From assembly GCA_905234265.1 (NCBI GenBank), contig CAJOHJ010000006.1:1-64000 (forward strand): DNA of 64,000 nucleotides, in the 5' to 3' direction. A model generated the notes under the pieces. It was not told the origin of the DNA. It saw nothing but the letters and a program-made list of their open reading frames with translations, and did not search any database. Shown here one piece after another: positions 1 through 8,476 of this stretch. The DNA is from an uncultured Prevotella sp. Its GTDB lineage: Bacteria > Bacteroidota > Bacteroidia > Bacteroidales > Bacteroidaceae. Position numbers and translations under genes: made by a program. Position 1 is the stretch's first letter. Each line of letters starts with the position of its first letter.

Positions 1-3000
1 GTCAAGCATCAGACCCTGCTCCACGCGACCCGTCGTGCTGCCTGCCACGTAGCGGGGGTTGATCTTGTCGAGAATGCCCTGAGCATAGACGGGATAGTCC
101 TTCAGCGCCGCATTGGCCGTGGTGGTCAGCTCCTGATACTTGTCGGTCTGAGTGGGGCTGACCCAGTCGCTGTTGACGATATTGGCACCGGACTGAGAAC
201 ACAGCGGATGCTCATTGATGAAACTTTGAATGGCAGCACTCTTCAGTTCACCTGTGGCTGAACAGTGGTCGACCACGCTGCCTGCCTCAGACATGATGCA
301 GACAATGGCGGCCACCTTGTCCTTGCTCGCTTTCTTCTTCTTGCTCGTTACCACCGCCGTCTTCGTGATAGTGCCGTTGAAGTGACAGTCGCGGATGGTT
401 CCGTTGTTGGTAAAGGCGATACCGCCACAGTTGGTCTCGGTCTTCACGTTGCCGATGACGCGCAGTCCCTGGAGCAATGCCCCATTGGATACTTCGTAGA
501 ACAGTCCGTAGCAGGAACCTGCGGCACTATACTGGATGGTGTGTCCGTCGCCGTAGAAGGTGCCGTTCAGATACAGCTGCTTGCCCCAGTTGTTGAGGGT
601 GATGTCGCGCACCAGATAGTAAGTACCGGGTACATTGTTCATGTCTATCAGGTTCTTGGCGGTCTGGATGAGACGACCCGCCTTCGTCTGGAAGACGACA
701 TTGACATCATGCTCCGGCATCGTGAACGAGAAGGTATAGCCGTTGTCGGTATCGTCGGTAAAGGCCACGCTCTGGCGGTCACTGCCGTCGGTGCCTTCCA
801 TATAAATGCTTTCCAGGTGGTTGTTGCCGGTGACGTGCACGGATGCCGTGACCACAGCACCGGGTACGGCCGACTCTCCCGACCGGTTGACAACCTGCAC
901 CTCCGCAGAGGTCTTCAAGTTGACATTATATACATTGGAGTATTTCTTCTTGATGCTGGCCGCAAAGACGGGATAGGTGTCCGTCAGGTCTTTGACTTGT
1001 TCCACCAGGGCATCCGTCGTGCCGAGTTTCACACCGCTGATAACCTCCGCCTTCGTATTGCCCGGGTTGGCGATATAGGTGTTACCTTCAATGGTGCAGT
1101 TGCTTCTGTCGTTGCTGACCATATACTGCTGTTTGCCGCTCGCGCCGAACTGGCCGTTGAAGACGTTGTCACGGATGGTGCCGGACGAGCCCTGCCAGGC
1201 AATGCCGCAGGCCGTCGGTGCATCGATGGCATCGCAGACCACATGGCAATGGGAGATGGTACCTCCGGCGTTCTGGCCAGCCACACCGCCTGCGTATGCA
1301 TTTTGCGATGCGTTGGCTACGGGATTGCTGAGCGTGCCGCTCACCTCACAGTCTTCGATAGTACCGGAATTGATCATGGCGATGCCACCGACATACGAAC
1401 CAGAGCCGGAGCCTTTCGTATTGGCAGTGATATAGAGATGACGCACGGAACCGTTGACGGAATAGAAAAGACTCCTGGAACCACCGTAGGTGATGCGGTG
1501 TCCGTTGCCGTTGAACTCGCCTGCTATGGAAATCAGTTTATTCCATGAGTTGCCCAAGTCGAGGTCTTCCGTGAGCAGGAACTCGCCCGGCTGTGAACTA
1601 ATGCTCTCAAAATCTGCCGTGGTGGCTATGGGAACGGTGAACTCGGGTAGCAGCCTGATGTAAGAGGTGGGCATGATGAACGAATACTTGCCGGCACCTG
1701 TTGCTTCGTCGACATCGTCCTTCGAGAGGGTCACTATGCCGGCCGGACTGGTCTTGATCTGCCTCAGCTTGCACCCCTCATTGGGCGTGACGGTGAAGAC
1801 AACCTTCTCGCCCTTCTGGGCTTTCGCATTTTCTACCGTGACAGTTCCTCCGTAGGCACTCTTTACATATACTTGATATCCTGCCACGGTGAGTAGGATG
1901 GTCTCATCTTCCGTGCCGGTCTTGGTGTAGTGACAGTAAACCTTACGGGCTTCCACATCGATACTGTCGGAAGACAGGTTTTGAGCCCGCATGCCAGACC
2001 GTGAGAGTCGCACCTGATAGACGGCATAGCCCTCGTCAGCCTGTGCCACAATATGGATGACATCATTCTCCACCGCCTGGACGGTCTCGCCCTCCTTCTC
2101 CGTGTTGGCATTACGCAGGGTTACAGTGGCATGGCTGTTGGTCTGGACGCTCACCGTACTCTGCGTACCCACCGGTGTATAGTTGACGGTCACGTCGCTG
2201 TTGTTGATGGTCAGGTCGAGCACATCTTCGTTCTGAATAGCCTTTCCGTCCGTGGGTATCAGCAGGCAGAGGTCGTCGAACATCGGACCCTCATAGCTGC
2301 GGCTCTTCGTCTGGTCTTCGCCTTCCGAGTTGACTTGGAATGTCAGTGTCTCGGCTTTGTCGTTCACCTCGCCGGTGAAGTATACGGTCTGCCAGCCTTC
2401 CGGCTTATAGCTCAGGTCGGCAACCGTCAGCTGTGATGCGGTCATGTCTTTTCCGGTGGCCGTGATGCTGACCTTTGCACTACTGGCACGGCATGGGTTG
2501 ATGCTGGCAATGGCAGCAATGCGCAGCTTGCTACCGTTCCTGGCATCGGCCGGGAATTCCCGACCGGCCAACGACACGCTCTGCGACACCATGTTCTTCA
2601 CACTGCCCCTCCAATACTTGTTGTCGGTGGAATCGGTAAAAGTCTTCATCTGAAGACCCGCATTGATATAGTCGTCGGTCTCCGTCCAGCCCGTCATGCC
2701 CTCGTCAGCGAAACTGTTGCGCAGGGCATTATGGTACAGCACTTTCGACTTGGGGTTTCCCTGAACATCGTATTCAGCACTAAAGCCGCCGGGCATCATA
2801 AACACCACGGGGACGTGCTGTCCGCTGCGTGCCAAGCCGGGGAAACCTGGAATCATCTCGGGGATATATGTCTTGATGCGTCCGGTGTTCTGCGTGTCGT
2901 TGATGTTGACAGCATATACCCGCTCCTGATTCACGGAAATCGAGACATTCTGCAAACCAACCTTGAAGCGATAGACCACTTTCCATTTGCCGTCGCTCTG

Positions 3001-3810
3001 TTTCTCAGGCTTGTCCACCATCCACCACGTGTCGCCTTCACTGCCTGTGATGGTGAAATCCTTCGGGATGTAGCCCTTGTCACACAGCAATTCCACCGTG
3101 ACCTCTTCGCGAGCCTTCGGTGTCAGATTGCTCACGGTCATGTGGATATGCTCGGGGGTGTCCTGGGCATCCACCGTATAGGTATTCTTGCTGAAGATGG
3201 GTGTTACATGTATGGTGTCCTTTCCGTCGGAGGGTATGGTGACCGTGACGAGTGTACCGGTCGTGGTGCAGTAGCGGGGTTCAATGTTCTCGAATTTCAC
3301 GTTTAACAGCTCATAGCCTTTGTTGGGAACAACATTGAACTTGAGCGGTTTCAACGGCACATTCCTCACCACAGTGGAGTCTGGGGCATCTGCTTTCTTC
3401 ACACCATATACCGGTTTCAGTTTGCCCCCTTCTGTCTGATGAATCTTCACGATACGCACGGGGACGAAGTCGGCCCATACCTCCACATTGTTAGCGGGCA
3501 TCGTGAATGTGAACGTCTGTTCTTCGTTGGCACGGTCGTCAGGGTAGGTACTTGTATTCTCGGCCACCTCGGTCAGGGTGTATTCGCCCTTCTCGTTTTT
3601 CACGCCGAAGAAAGCGCCTTTCGACAAGCCGTAGTCGTCATCCGGTTTGCAGGTGACGGTCACTGTCTGACCAGCTGTAGATGCTGTCACGCGGGGAGTG
3701 ACCACTCCATGCGTGATGCCGCTACGGGGATTGATTTCATATTGTTGTGCTGATGCACCGAGTGAACAGAGCACCATCAGTGCCAAGAATATCCAAGACG
3801 CTTTCTTCAT
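1..3810 (-). CDS. Large secreted GLUG/InlB-type repeat surface protein, 3' end outside window
   Basis: The reading frame is open from the ATG at 3810 to the left edge, so at least 1270 residues are present and the C-terminus is missing. The protein begins MKKASWIFLALMVLCS and has a signal peptide ending near ASA-QQ. The middle holds InlB-like beta repeats; one contains SAYGGTVTVENAKAQKGEKV, typical of divergent B-repeats in bacterial surface proteins. The second half has GLUG-type blocks (FNGNGHRIT, then GGIA..NSGTI.DC; FYGDGHTIQ, then GGIAFTNNGTIRDC), which form beta-helix repeats in adhesins. I infer a cell-surface or secreted adhesin-like protein, last visible gene of the MACPF operon. A type IX sorting domain may lie beyond the edge, as in the next gene upstream. 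The substrate is unknown. Confidence 0.8.
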   Translation of the reverse strand, partial: MKKASWIFLALMVLCSLGASAQQYEINPRSGITHGVVTPRVTASTAGQTVTVTCKPDDDYGLSKGAFFGVKNEKGEYTLTEVAENTSTYPDDRANEEQTFTFTMPANNVEVWADFVPVRIVKIHQTEGGKLKPVYGVKKADAPDSTVVRNVPLKPLKFNVVPNKGYELLNVKFENIEPRYCTTTGTLVTVTIPSDGKDTIHVTPIFSKNTYTVDAQDTPEHIHMTVSNLTPKAREEVTVELLCDKGYIPKDFTITGSEGDTWWMVDKPEKQSDGKWKVVYRFKVGLQNVSISVNQERVYAVNINDTQNTGRIKTYIPEMIPGFPGLARSGQHVPVVFMMPGGFSAEYDVQGNPKSKVLYHNALRNSFADEGMTGWTETDDYINAGLQMKTFTDSTDNKYWRGSVKNMVSQSVSLAGREFPADARNGSKLRIAAIASINPCRASSAKVSITATGKDMTASQLTVADLSYKPEGWQTVYFTGEVNDKAETLTFQVNSEGEDQTKSRSYEGPMFDDLCLLIPTDGKAIQNEDVLDLTINNSDVTVNYTPVGTQSTVSVQTNSHATVTLRNANTEKEGETVQAVENDVIHIVAQADEGYAVYQVRLSRSGMRAQNLSSDSIDVEARKVYCHYTKTGTEDETILLTVAGYQVYVKSAYGGTVTVENAKAQKGEKVVFTVTPNEGCKLRQIKTSPAGIVTLSKDDVDEATGAGKYSFIMPTSYIRLLPEFTVPIATTADFESISSQPGEFLLTEDLDLGNSWNKLISIAGEFNGNGHRITYGGSRSLFYSVNGSVRHLYITANTKGSGSGSYVGGIAMINSGTIEDCEVSGTLSNPVANASQNAYAGGVAGQNAGGTISHCHVVCDAIDAPTACGIAWQGSSGTIRDNVFNGQFGASGKQQYMVSNDRSNCTIEGNTYIANPGNTKAEVISGVKLGTTDALVEQVKDLTDTYPVFAASIKKKYSNVYNVNLKTSAEVQVVNRSGESAVPGAVVTASVHVTGNNHLESIYMEGTDGSDRQSVAFTDDTDNGYTFSFTMPEHDVNVVFQTKAGRLIQTAKNLIDMNNVPGTYYLVRDITLNNWGKQLYLNGTFYGDGHTIQYSAAGSCYGLFYEVSNGALLQGLRVIGNVKTETNCGGIAFTNNGTIRDCHFNGTITKTAVVTSKKKKASKDKVAAIVCIMSEAGSVVDHCSATGELKSAAIQSFINEHPLCSQSGANIVNSDWVSPTQTDKYQELTTTANAALKDYPVYAQGILDKINPRYVAGSTTGRVEQGLMLD

Positions 3811-3815
3811 ATTTC

Positions 3816-3836
3816 TTACCTCTTACCTTTTACCTC
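3816..3836. repeat. Heptamer tandem repeat at a gene junction (3 copies)
   Basis: Three copies of TTACCTC/T on the plus strand (AGAGGTA-type on the coding strand). They cover the stop codon of the 925-aa GLUG protein and the start-proximal leader of the 1270-aa protein. The period is 7 bases, as in the repeats at 6504, 8369 and 13865. Confidence 0.75.
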
Positions 3837-6607
3837 TTAATATACTTCTTGCCCTGATAGACATAGAGTCCACGAGGCAGTCCGCTGAACGGGTCCTGTG
3901 TATTAGTAGCCCTGCTGACCACGCGACCCTGCGCGTCGTAGACGTTGAGGTCCATGCGCTGCTTCAATGACGGCTTGGTCACCGTAGGTACACAGATAGC
4001 CGTAGCAATGGGGTTGGCATGCCATCCGCCGATATATTCATAATACATATACGGACGGGGTTCGCTGGACTCCTTGACGGGGGCGAAGCAAACGGTCTGT
4101 ATCAGCCAGTCGTCTTCATCATAGATGAAGTACATGCCACTGAGCAGCGTTGTCACGCCATTCGCCACCTTCTCCGTGCGCGATTCAGTGGGAACCTGGT
4201 CGGAAGCACGAAGGATATAGTGTTCACGTACTACCGTATTGGGGTCATCGGGGTCAGTAACGCTGAAGATGACATGAATCAGATCACCCTCTGTATACTC
4301 TGTATAGAAGCTGTCTTTCTGGGCAGCACTGTTGTCTTTGTTTGTGTATGAGCAACTGTAATCCAGGTGTTTCTCGCCAGTGAGGTAATTATGCGAGAAG
4401 CCGTTAGTGGCGGTAGCACGTCCTGTTTCGTCATATTCCGTCTCAATGCTCCAGACGGTTCTCATGACGCCATTGACGTTTTCCTGATAGAGGATGTTGT
4501 TTTCGTCCTCATAGCTGATGCGCGACTTGAGTATATAGTTATCGTTATTAATGGTGTACTGGTCGATACATTCATTATTTCCGGACTGGTAATTGATGGT
4601 CTCGGCAACGGCCTTCACCTGAGTGGGCGAGACCAGCGTGTACTCTCGTAACCGGATGTATGACGAGTCGTCGGGAATGAGATAGGACTCCAAGCCCAAC
4701 AGCTCGCCTCCGCTGACCGGCTCGTAGAGTTTAGAACCCTCAGGAACGGAGTTGGCGACAATATACAGGCAATTCAAGTCGGGATGCAGGATGGCATTCT
4801 TGCGCATCACATCCTCTACAGTATAGAAATACTGAGTAGGAGAGTTTTCATTGACATAGCTGCCGAATTCCTCTATCTCTCTATCCTTTTCGTAAGTATC
4901 GTTGTCGTTGCTACCGGCTCGTGCAGCACGATGCAGGGAAGCACGCTGCGGTGCGCCGAGGGCTTTGTTGTACTGGGCAGTGATGTCGCTGTTGACAACA
5001 GGTATGGGATAGTGATCCCGCTCCGACATCTCGAAGTAGGACATCTCACTTTGTTCCTTGAGCAACTCCAGCATGTTGTATGACGAGAAGACCTCCTGGC
5101 TGAGGCGGGTGAAGCCGCCGATGCCGGTCTGCGTGGAGAAGCAATGACGCGAAGTGGCGGCAGGCAGCAGGTCCAATGTACCTTCACCGAGGTTGATAGA
5201 AGCACTGTAGCTGTTGAGGACATGTCCGTTGGGCATGCCGCACGCTATTGGGTTCCATGTGCCTTTGGTCTGGATGTTGGCTGCCGATGCACAATGATGG
5301 ATGCTCACGTTCAAGTCGGCAAGGCCCACGATGCCTCCGACGAAGTTGGTACCACCCAAGCTACCGAAACTGGCACAGTTCAGGATGTCACAATTCTCCG
5401 CGTAGCCCACGATACCGCCCACACAGGCATCACCCCTCAGGTTGTTTTCGCCATCGAAGATGAGGTTGGCAATGATGGCATGTGACTGTAGTGTACCCTT
5501 CGCTACGCCCACAAAACCCAGACAGTCGGTGCTCTGATAGCAATTGCCGATACCGCGAATGCGGTGGCCATTGCCGTTGAGCACGCCCTGGAACGGATGG
5601 TCAGGGGTGCCTAAGGGCATCATGGGTAAGTCGCTGCTGTACACCAGGTCGGACTTGATGTCGATGCCGATGTTGCCGGAAACCCGGCCAATCGATATCA
5701 TCTCTGCCAGGACACACATCTCACCGGCATTGTTCACCTCGTAAACCGAACCGTCGGCATTGGATTTTGGCATGCTCAGACCGCACACCTTGCATTTACC
5801 GTCGCCATCGAAATCATGTTCTTTCAACGTGCCGTCGCGTTCTATCCGGGTTGTCGGGCAGAACTCACACCTGGACAGATTGCCCACGTTGCTCATACAA
5901 CTGGCTTTCTGGCCATTTGACGATACAATCCAACTGTGGTCTGTACGTGGTGACATTATAATCTCCACGCTGTCCTTGCCACAGCCGTCGCAGGTATAAC
6001 GGTTCGTACCCTTTACGCCACATACAGGCTCCTTGGCCTTTTCCTTGAGGACGAACTGATGGATATGAATAGACAAACTGTCGATGCCTCCTGAATATTG
6101 CATGTTCTCAGGCATGAAAAGCACCTCTAAGGAAATCTCGTGTGTGCCCGAAGGAACGATGATTTCATCGGCCATACGGCTGATGGTGTTCGGGTCATCA
6201 TGTGATATCGAGTTCGTTCCATCCACCTTCGCCCAGAAATTGATTCTGCTTCCGGCGGGAACATCTTCATCCATGAACATAGACGAAATGTCGAAGAAGA
6301 GCTTATATTGAATAACAGCATTTTTCCCTTCTGGCACGGTGACGGAGAATTTGAGAGAAGGATTGTTGTATTGGTCGTCTACCTGATACGACTCCTTGTT
6401 TCCCATCTTCGTGAAGTGATCCAAAACAGGTTTGGTGACGATGATACCGTCACTGGTCGTACCCCCATCGTGCGGGACTTGCACCTTGGCAGCATTGATT
6501 GAAGTGAAGAGTGAAGAGTGAAGAGTGAAGAATGCTGTGCACAACAGCCACTTCACCATCGTCCCAATTTTCACACTTGTCCGTCTTACGTCGTTATTAG
6601 TATTCAT
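3830..6607 (-). CDS. Secreted GLUG-motif protein with type IX secretion sorting domain
   Basis: The protein has 925 residues from the ATG at 6607; a TTG lies 9 bases upstream. The signal region reads MVKWLLCTAFFTLHSSLFTS and is partly encoded by four heptamer repeats. The N-terminal third resembles a beta-sandwich region followed by cysteine pairs (CDGCG, CEFC, CKVCG) that may bind zinc. The middle has GLUG blocks (LNGNGHRIRGIG, VGGIVGYAENCDILNC, VGGIVGLADLNVSIHHC). The C-terminus contains VYDAQGRVVSR and LPRGLYVYQGKKYIKR, a good match to the type A Por/T9SS sorting domain. Export across the outer membrane by the type IX system and surface attachment are inferred from this. The function is not known; adhesin is the usual guess for GLUG proteins. 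It is the eighth gene of the MACPF operon. Confidence 0.82.
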   Translation of the reverse strand: MNTNNDVRRTSVKIGTMVKWLLCTAFFTLHSSLFTSINAAKVQVPHDGGTTSDGIIVTKPVLDHFTKMGNKESYQVDDQYNNPSLKFSVTVPEGKNAVIQYKLFFDISSMFMDEDVPAGSRINFWAKVDGTNSISHDDPNTISRMADEIIVPSGTHEISLEVLFMPENMQYSGGIDSLSIHIHQFVLKEKAKEPVCGVKGTNRYTCDGCGKDSVEIIMSPRTDHSWIVSSNGQKASCMSNVGNLSRCEFCPTTRIERDGTLKEHDFDGDGKCKVCGLSMPKSNADGSVYEVNNAGEMCVLAEMISIGRVSGNIGIDIKSDLVYSSDLPMMPLGTPDHPFQGVLNGNGHRIRGIGNCYQSTDCLGFVGVAKGTLQSHAIIANLIFDGENNLRGDACVGGIVGYAENCDILNCASFGSLGGTNFVGGIVGLADLNVSIHHCASAANIQTKGTWNPIACGMPNGHVLNSYSASINLGEGTLDLLPAATSRHCFSTQTGIGGFTRLSQEVFSSYNMLELLKEQSEMSYFEMSERDHYPIPVVNSDITAQYNKALGAPQRASLHRAARAGSNDNDTYEKDREIEEFGSYVNENSPTQYFYTVEDVMRKNAILHPDLNCLYIVANSVPEGSKLYEPVSGGELLGLESYLIPDDSSYIRLREYTLVSPTQVKAVAETINYQSGNNECIDQYTINNDNYILKSRISYEDENNILYQENVNGVMRTVWSIETEYDETGRATATNGFSHNYLTGEKHLDYSCSYTNKDNSAAQKDSFYTEYTEGDLIHVIFSVTDPDDPNTVVREHYILRASDQVPTESRTEKVANGVTTLLSGMYFIYDEDDWLIQTVCFAPVKESSEPRPYMYYEYIGGWHANPIATAICVPTVTKPSLKQRMDLNVYDAQGRVVSRATNTQDPFSGLPRGLYVYQGKKYIKR
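6504..6531. repeat. Heptamer tandem repeat inside signal-peptide codons (4 perfect copies)
   Basis: Four perfect copies of GTGAAGA on the plus strand (TCTTCAC on the coding strand). They encode the FFTLHSSLFTS part of the signal peptide. Because 7 is not a multiple of 3, gain or loss of one copy would shift the reading frame. Confidence 0.85.
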
Positions 6608-6624
6608 AATTCTCAAATCTCAAT

Positions 6625-8469
6625 TTACTGTTGTGATGCTGTTTCCGGCAGTACGGCATCCGAGCCGCTGCCGCAGATGGCGGCGTAGGTGTTGCCCGAA
6701 AGGGTTCCACCAGCGTTGGTGCCGCAGATACCGCCGGCATAGTCGCGCACGCCACCTACCCATACATTTTTCTCCGTGGTACAGCCCGTGATGCTGCCCC
6801 TGTTCAGTCCGCAGATGCCGCCGAGGTTCATGCCCGAACCGATGGTGCTCATGATGGAGAACACCACATGGCAGTCTTTGATGTCGCCGTCGTTGACACC
6901 CGCTACGGCTCCGACATTGTTCCAGCCCCGGATTTCACAGGCCACTATCGCCACGTTTTCAACCTTGCCACCTTGGCCAATGACCCCGAAGAGTCCGCGG
7001 TAGCCACAGCCTGCTACAGGCTCTTCCGTCTGGAGCATGCTGATGACGTGGCCGCCACCGTTGAAGGTACCCTTGAATGCCGTGCTGTCGGTTGCCCCGA
7101 TGGGTCGCCACGGCCGCGCTATAAACTTATCGGCTATGAGGTCGTTGTCCAACCGGATATTGGTCTTGGGCCGTCGGTTGTTCACATAGTCGGATATCCA
7201 GTAGAGGTTTCCGAAGGTCTTCACTACAAACACGCTGTCCTTGCCGTCAGCCGACTTCTCCACCTCAGGCTGCTGGTAGGGGTGGAGACAGCCGTCGCGG
7301 TCGCAGATGCCATACGTATTGTAAATATGTCCCAAGCCCGGTTCCTCAAGGATGGACTGATAGAAACACTGGCTGCACGTATATTCCACCAGGGTGCGCT
7401 CGCAGTCCTTACTCTTTTCAGAGCGTTTGTATGAGTAGTCGTGAGCGACTTTCTGCAGGAATCCGCAGCTGTCGCAGTAAAGCATGTGCGAATATTCGTC
7501 AACGGGAATCTTGTTCTTGCCGAAATTGACGTGACCGGCCGGCTCGACCATGTCACAGTCCAGGCATCGCTTGTTGTGTTGCGTCCAGTCGGACGTGTAG
7601 GTAGCAAACTTATGGGTTTCATAGACCACCTGTCCGCAGTCCTTGCATTGCTTGTAGTGCCGGTCTAACCGCAGCGGATTGGTTTCGGGCAGCTGGCACC
7701 ATTTGTCGACACCGTAGCGCTTCTCGAAATTGTGTTTCTCTACCTTGAAGAGCTTACATTGGTCGAGATCGCAAAAGTGCTCATGGGTGTTCACGTCACC
7801 CGTTTTATTATAAACGGAATTATGAGTATGCCAGGTAAAGACAAAATAGCGTCCGCCGCCGGCATGAGGACCGCTCTGCTCCTGGTCTCTCTCCAGACTT
7901 GTGGGGCGGCTGGAAGTGACTTTTACCGCCTTGAGTACCCTGTTGTTAAAATCGGTGCAGCCGGTATGGCTGATGTAGACATGTTCCTGCCCCGTGTAGG
8001 CACCACCGTAAATGCTATAGTCACGACCGTTCAGGCCGCCACGGTAGAGGGCATCCTTATGTTTCTTTTCCTCTTGATAGAAGGTGGCAGGCAGGAAGTG
8101 CTTCCCCTTGTCGTCATACTCCACGCCATAGTTGTCTTTACGGTCTGCCGTCACCACCACATCAGTGATATAGTTCACGGTATCGGCAGCATCGGCACTG
8201 TTCTTGGAGAGGGCAAACACATAGCCGCCGCCACGGCCCTTACGGAAATCCAGCTCTTTATCGCCACTACCGCTATAGCCACCGGCCTGTCCTGCCAGTT
8301 CCTTAAACTCATCAACGGCAACGATTTTGATATCTGTCACCATACCCGACTGGGCTATAGCAGTGGAAGTGAAGAGTGAAGGGTGAAGCGTGAAGAATGC
8401 TGCGCCCAGCAGCCACTTCACCATCTGCTTCACACTTCCTTCCTTACTATTTAGATCATTCATTCTCAT
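6625..8469 (-). CDS. Secreted GLUG-motif protein with multiple CxxC zinc-ribbon-like motifs
   Basis: The protein has 614 residues. Its signal region MVKWLLGAAFFTLHPSLFTS is almost the same as in the following gene and is again encoded over heptamer repeats. The middle is rich in paired cysteines (CDLDQC, CKDCG, CLDCD, CDSCG, CSQC, CDRDGC), each near a His, which suggests several small zinc-knuckle units. The last 170 residues are GLUG repeats (FNGGGHVISML, VGAVAGVNDGDIKDC, LGGICGLNRGSITGC, AGGICGTNAGGTLSG). No T9SS sorting domain is visible; the protein ends shortly after the last GLUG block. The gene lies 7 bases from the MACPF gene upstream, so it is in the same transcription unit. The role is unknown; surface adhesion is a family-level guess. 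Confidence 0.75.
   Translation of the reverse strand: MRMNDLNSKEGSVKQMVKWLLGAAFFTLHPSLFTSTAIAQSGMVTDIKIVAVDEFKELAGQAGGYSGSGDKELDFRKGRGGGYVFALSKNSADAADTVNYITDVVVTADRKDNYGVEYDDKGKHFLPATFYQEEKKHKDALYRGGLNGRDYSIYGGAYTGQEHVYISHTGCTDFNNRVLKAVKVTSSRPTSLERDQEQSGPHAGGGRYFVFTWHTHNSVYNKTGDVNTHEHFCDLDQCKLFKVEKHNFEKRYGVDKWCQLPETNPLRLDRHYKQCKDCGQVVYETHKFATYTSDWTQHNKRCLDCDMVEPAGHVNFGKNKIPVDEYSHMLYCDSCGFLQKVAHDYSYKRSEKSKDCERTLVEYTCSQCFYQSILEEPGLGHIYNTYGICDRDGCLHPYQQPEVEKSADGKDSVFVVKTFGNLYWISDYVNNRRPKTNIRLDNDLIADKFIARPWRPIGATDSTAFKGTFNGGGHVISMLQTEEPVAGCGYRGLFGVIGQGGKVENVAIVACEIRGWNNVGAVAGVNDGDIKDCHVVFSIMSTIGSGMNLGGICGLNRGSITGCTTEKNVWVGGVRDYAGGICGTNAGGTLSGNTYAAICGSGSDAVLPETASQQ
8369..8396. repeat. Heptamer tandem repeat inside signal-peptide codons (4 near-perfect copies)
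   Basis: Four copies (GTGAAGA, GTGAAGG, GTGAAGC, GTGAAGA) in the signal-peptide region of the 614-aa protein, at the same relative position as the repeat at 6504. The two imperfect copies make slippage less likely here than at 6504. Confidence 0.8.
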
Positions 8470-8476
8470 ATTTCAC

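Noticed and set aside
265..1548. 427-residue plus-strand open frame
   Set aside because: It is antisense to the GLUG protein, whose frame has a signal peptide and recognisable repeats. GC-rich third positions leave long antisense frames open.
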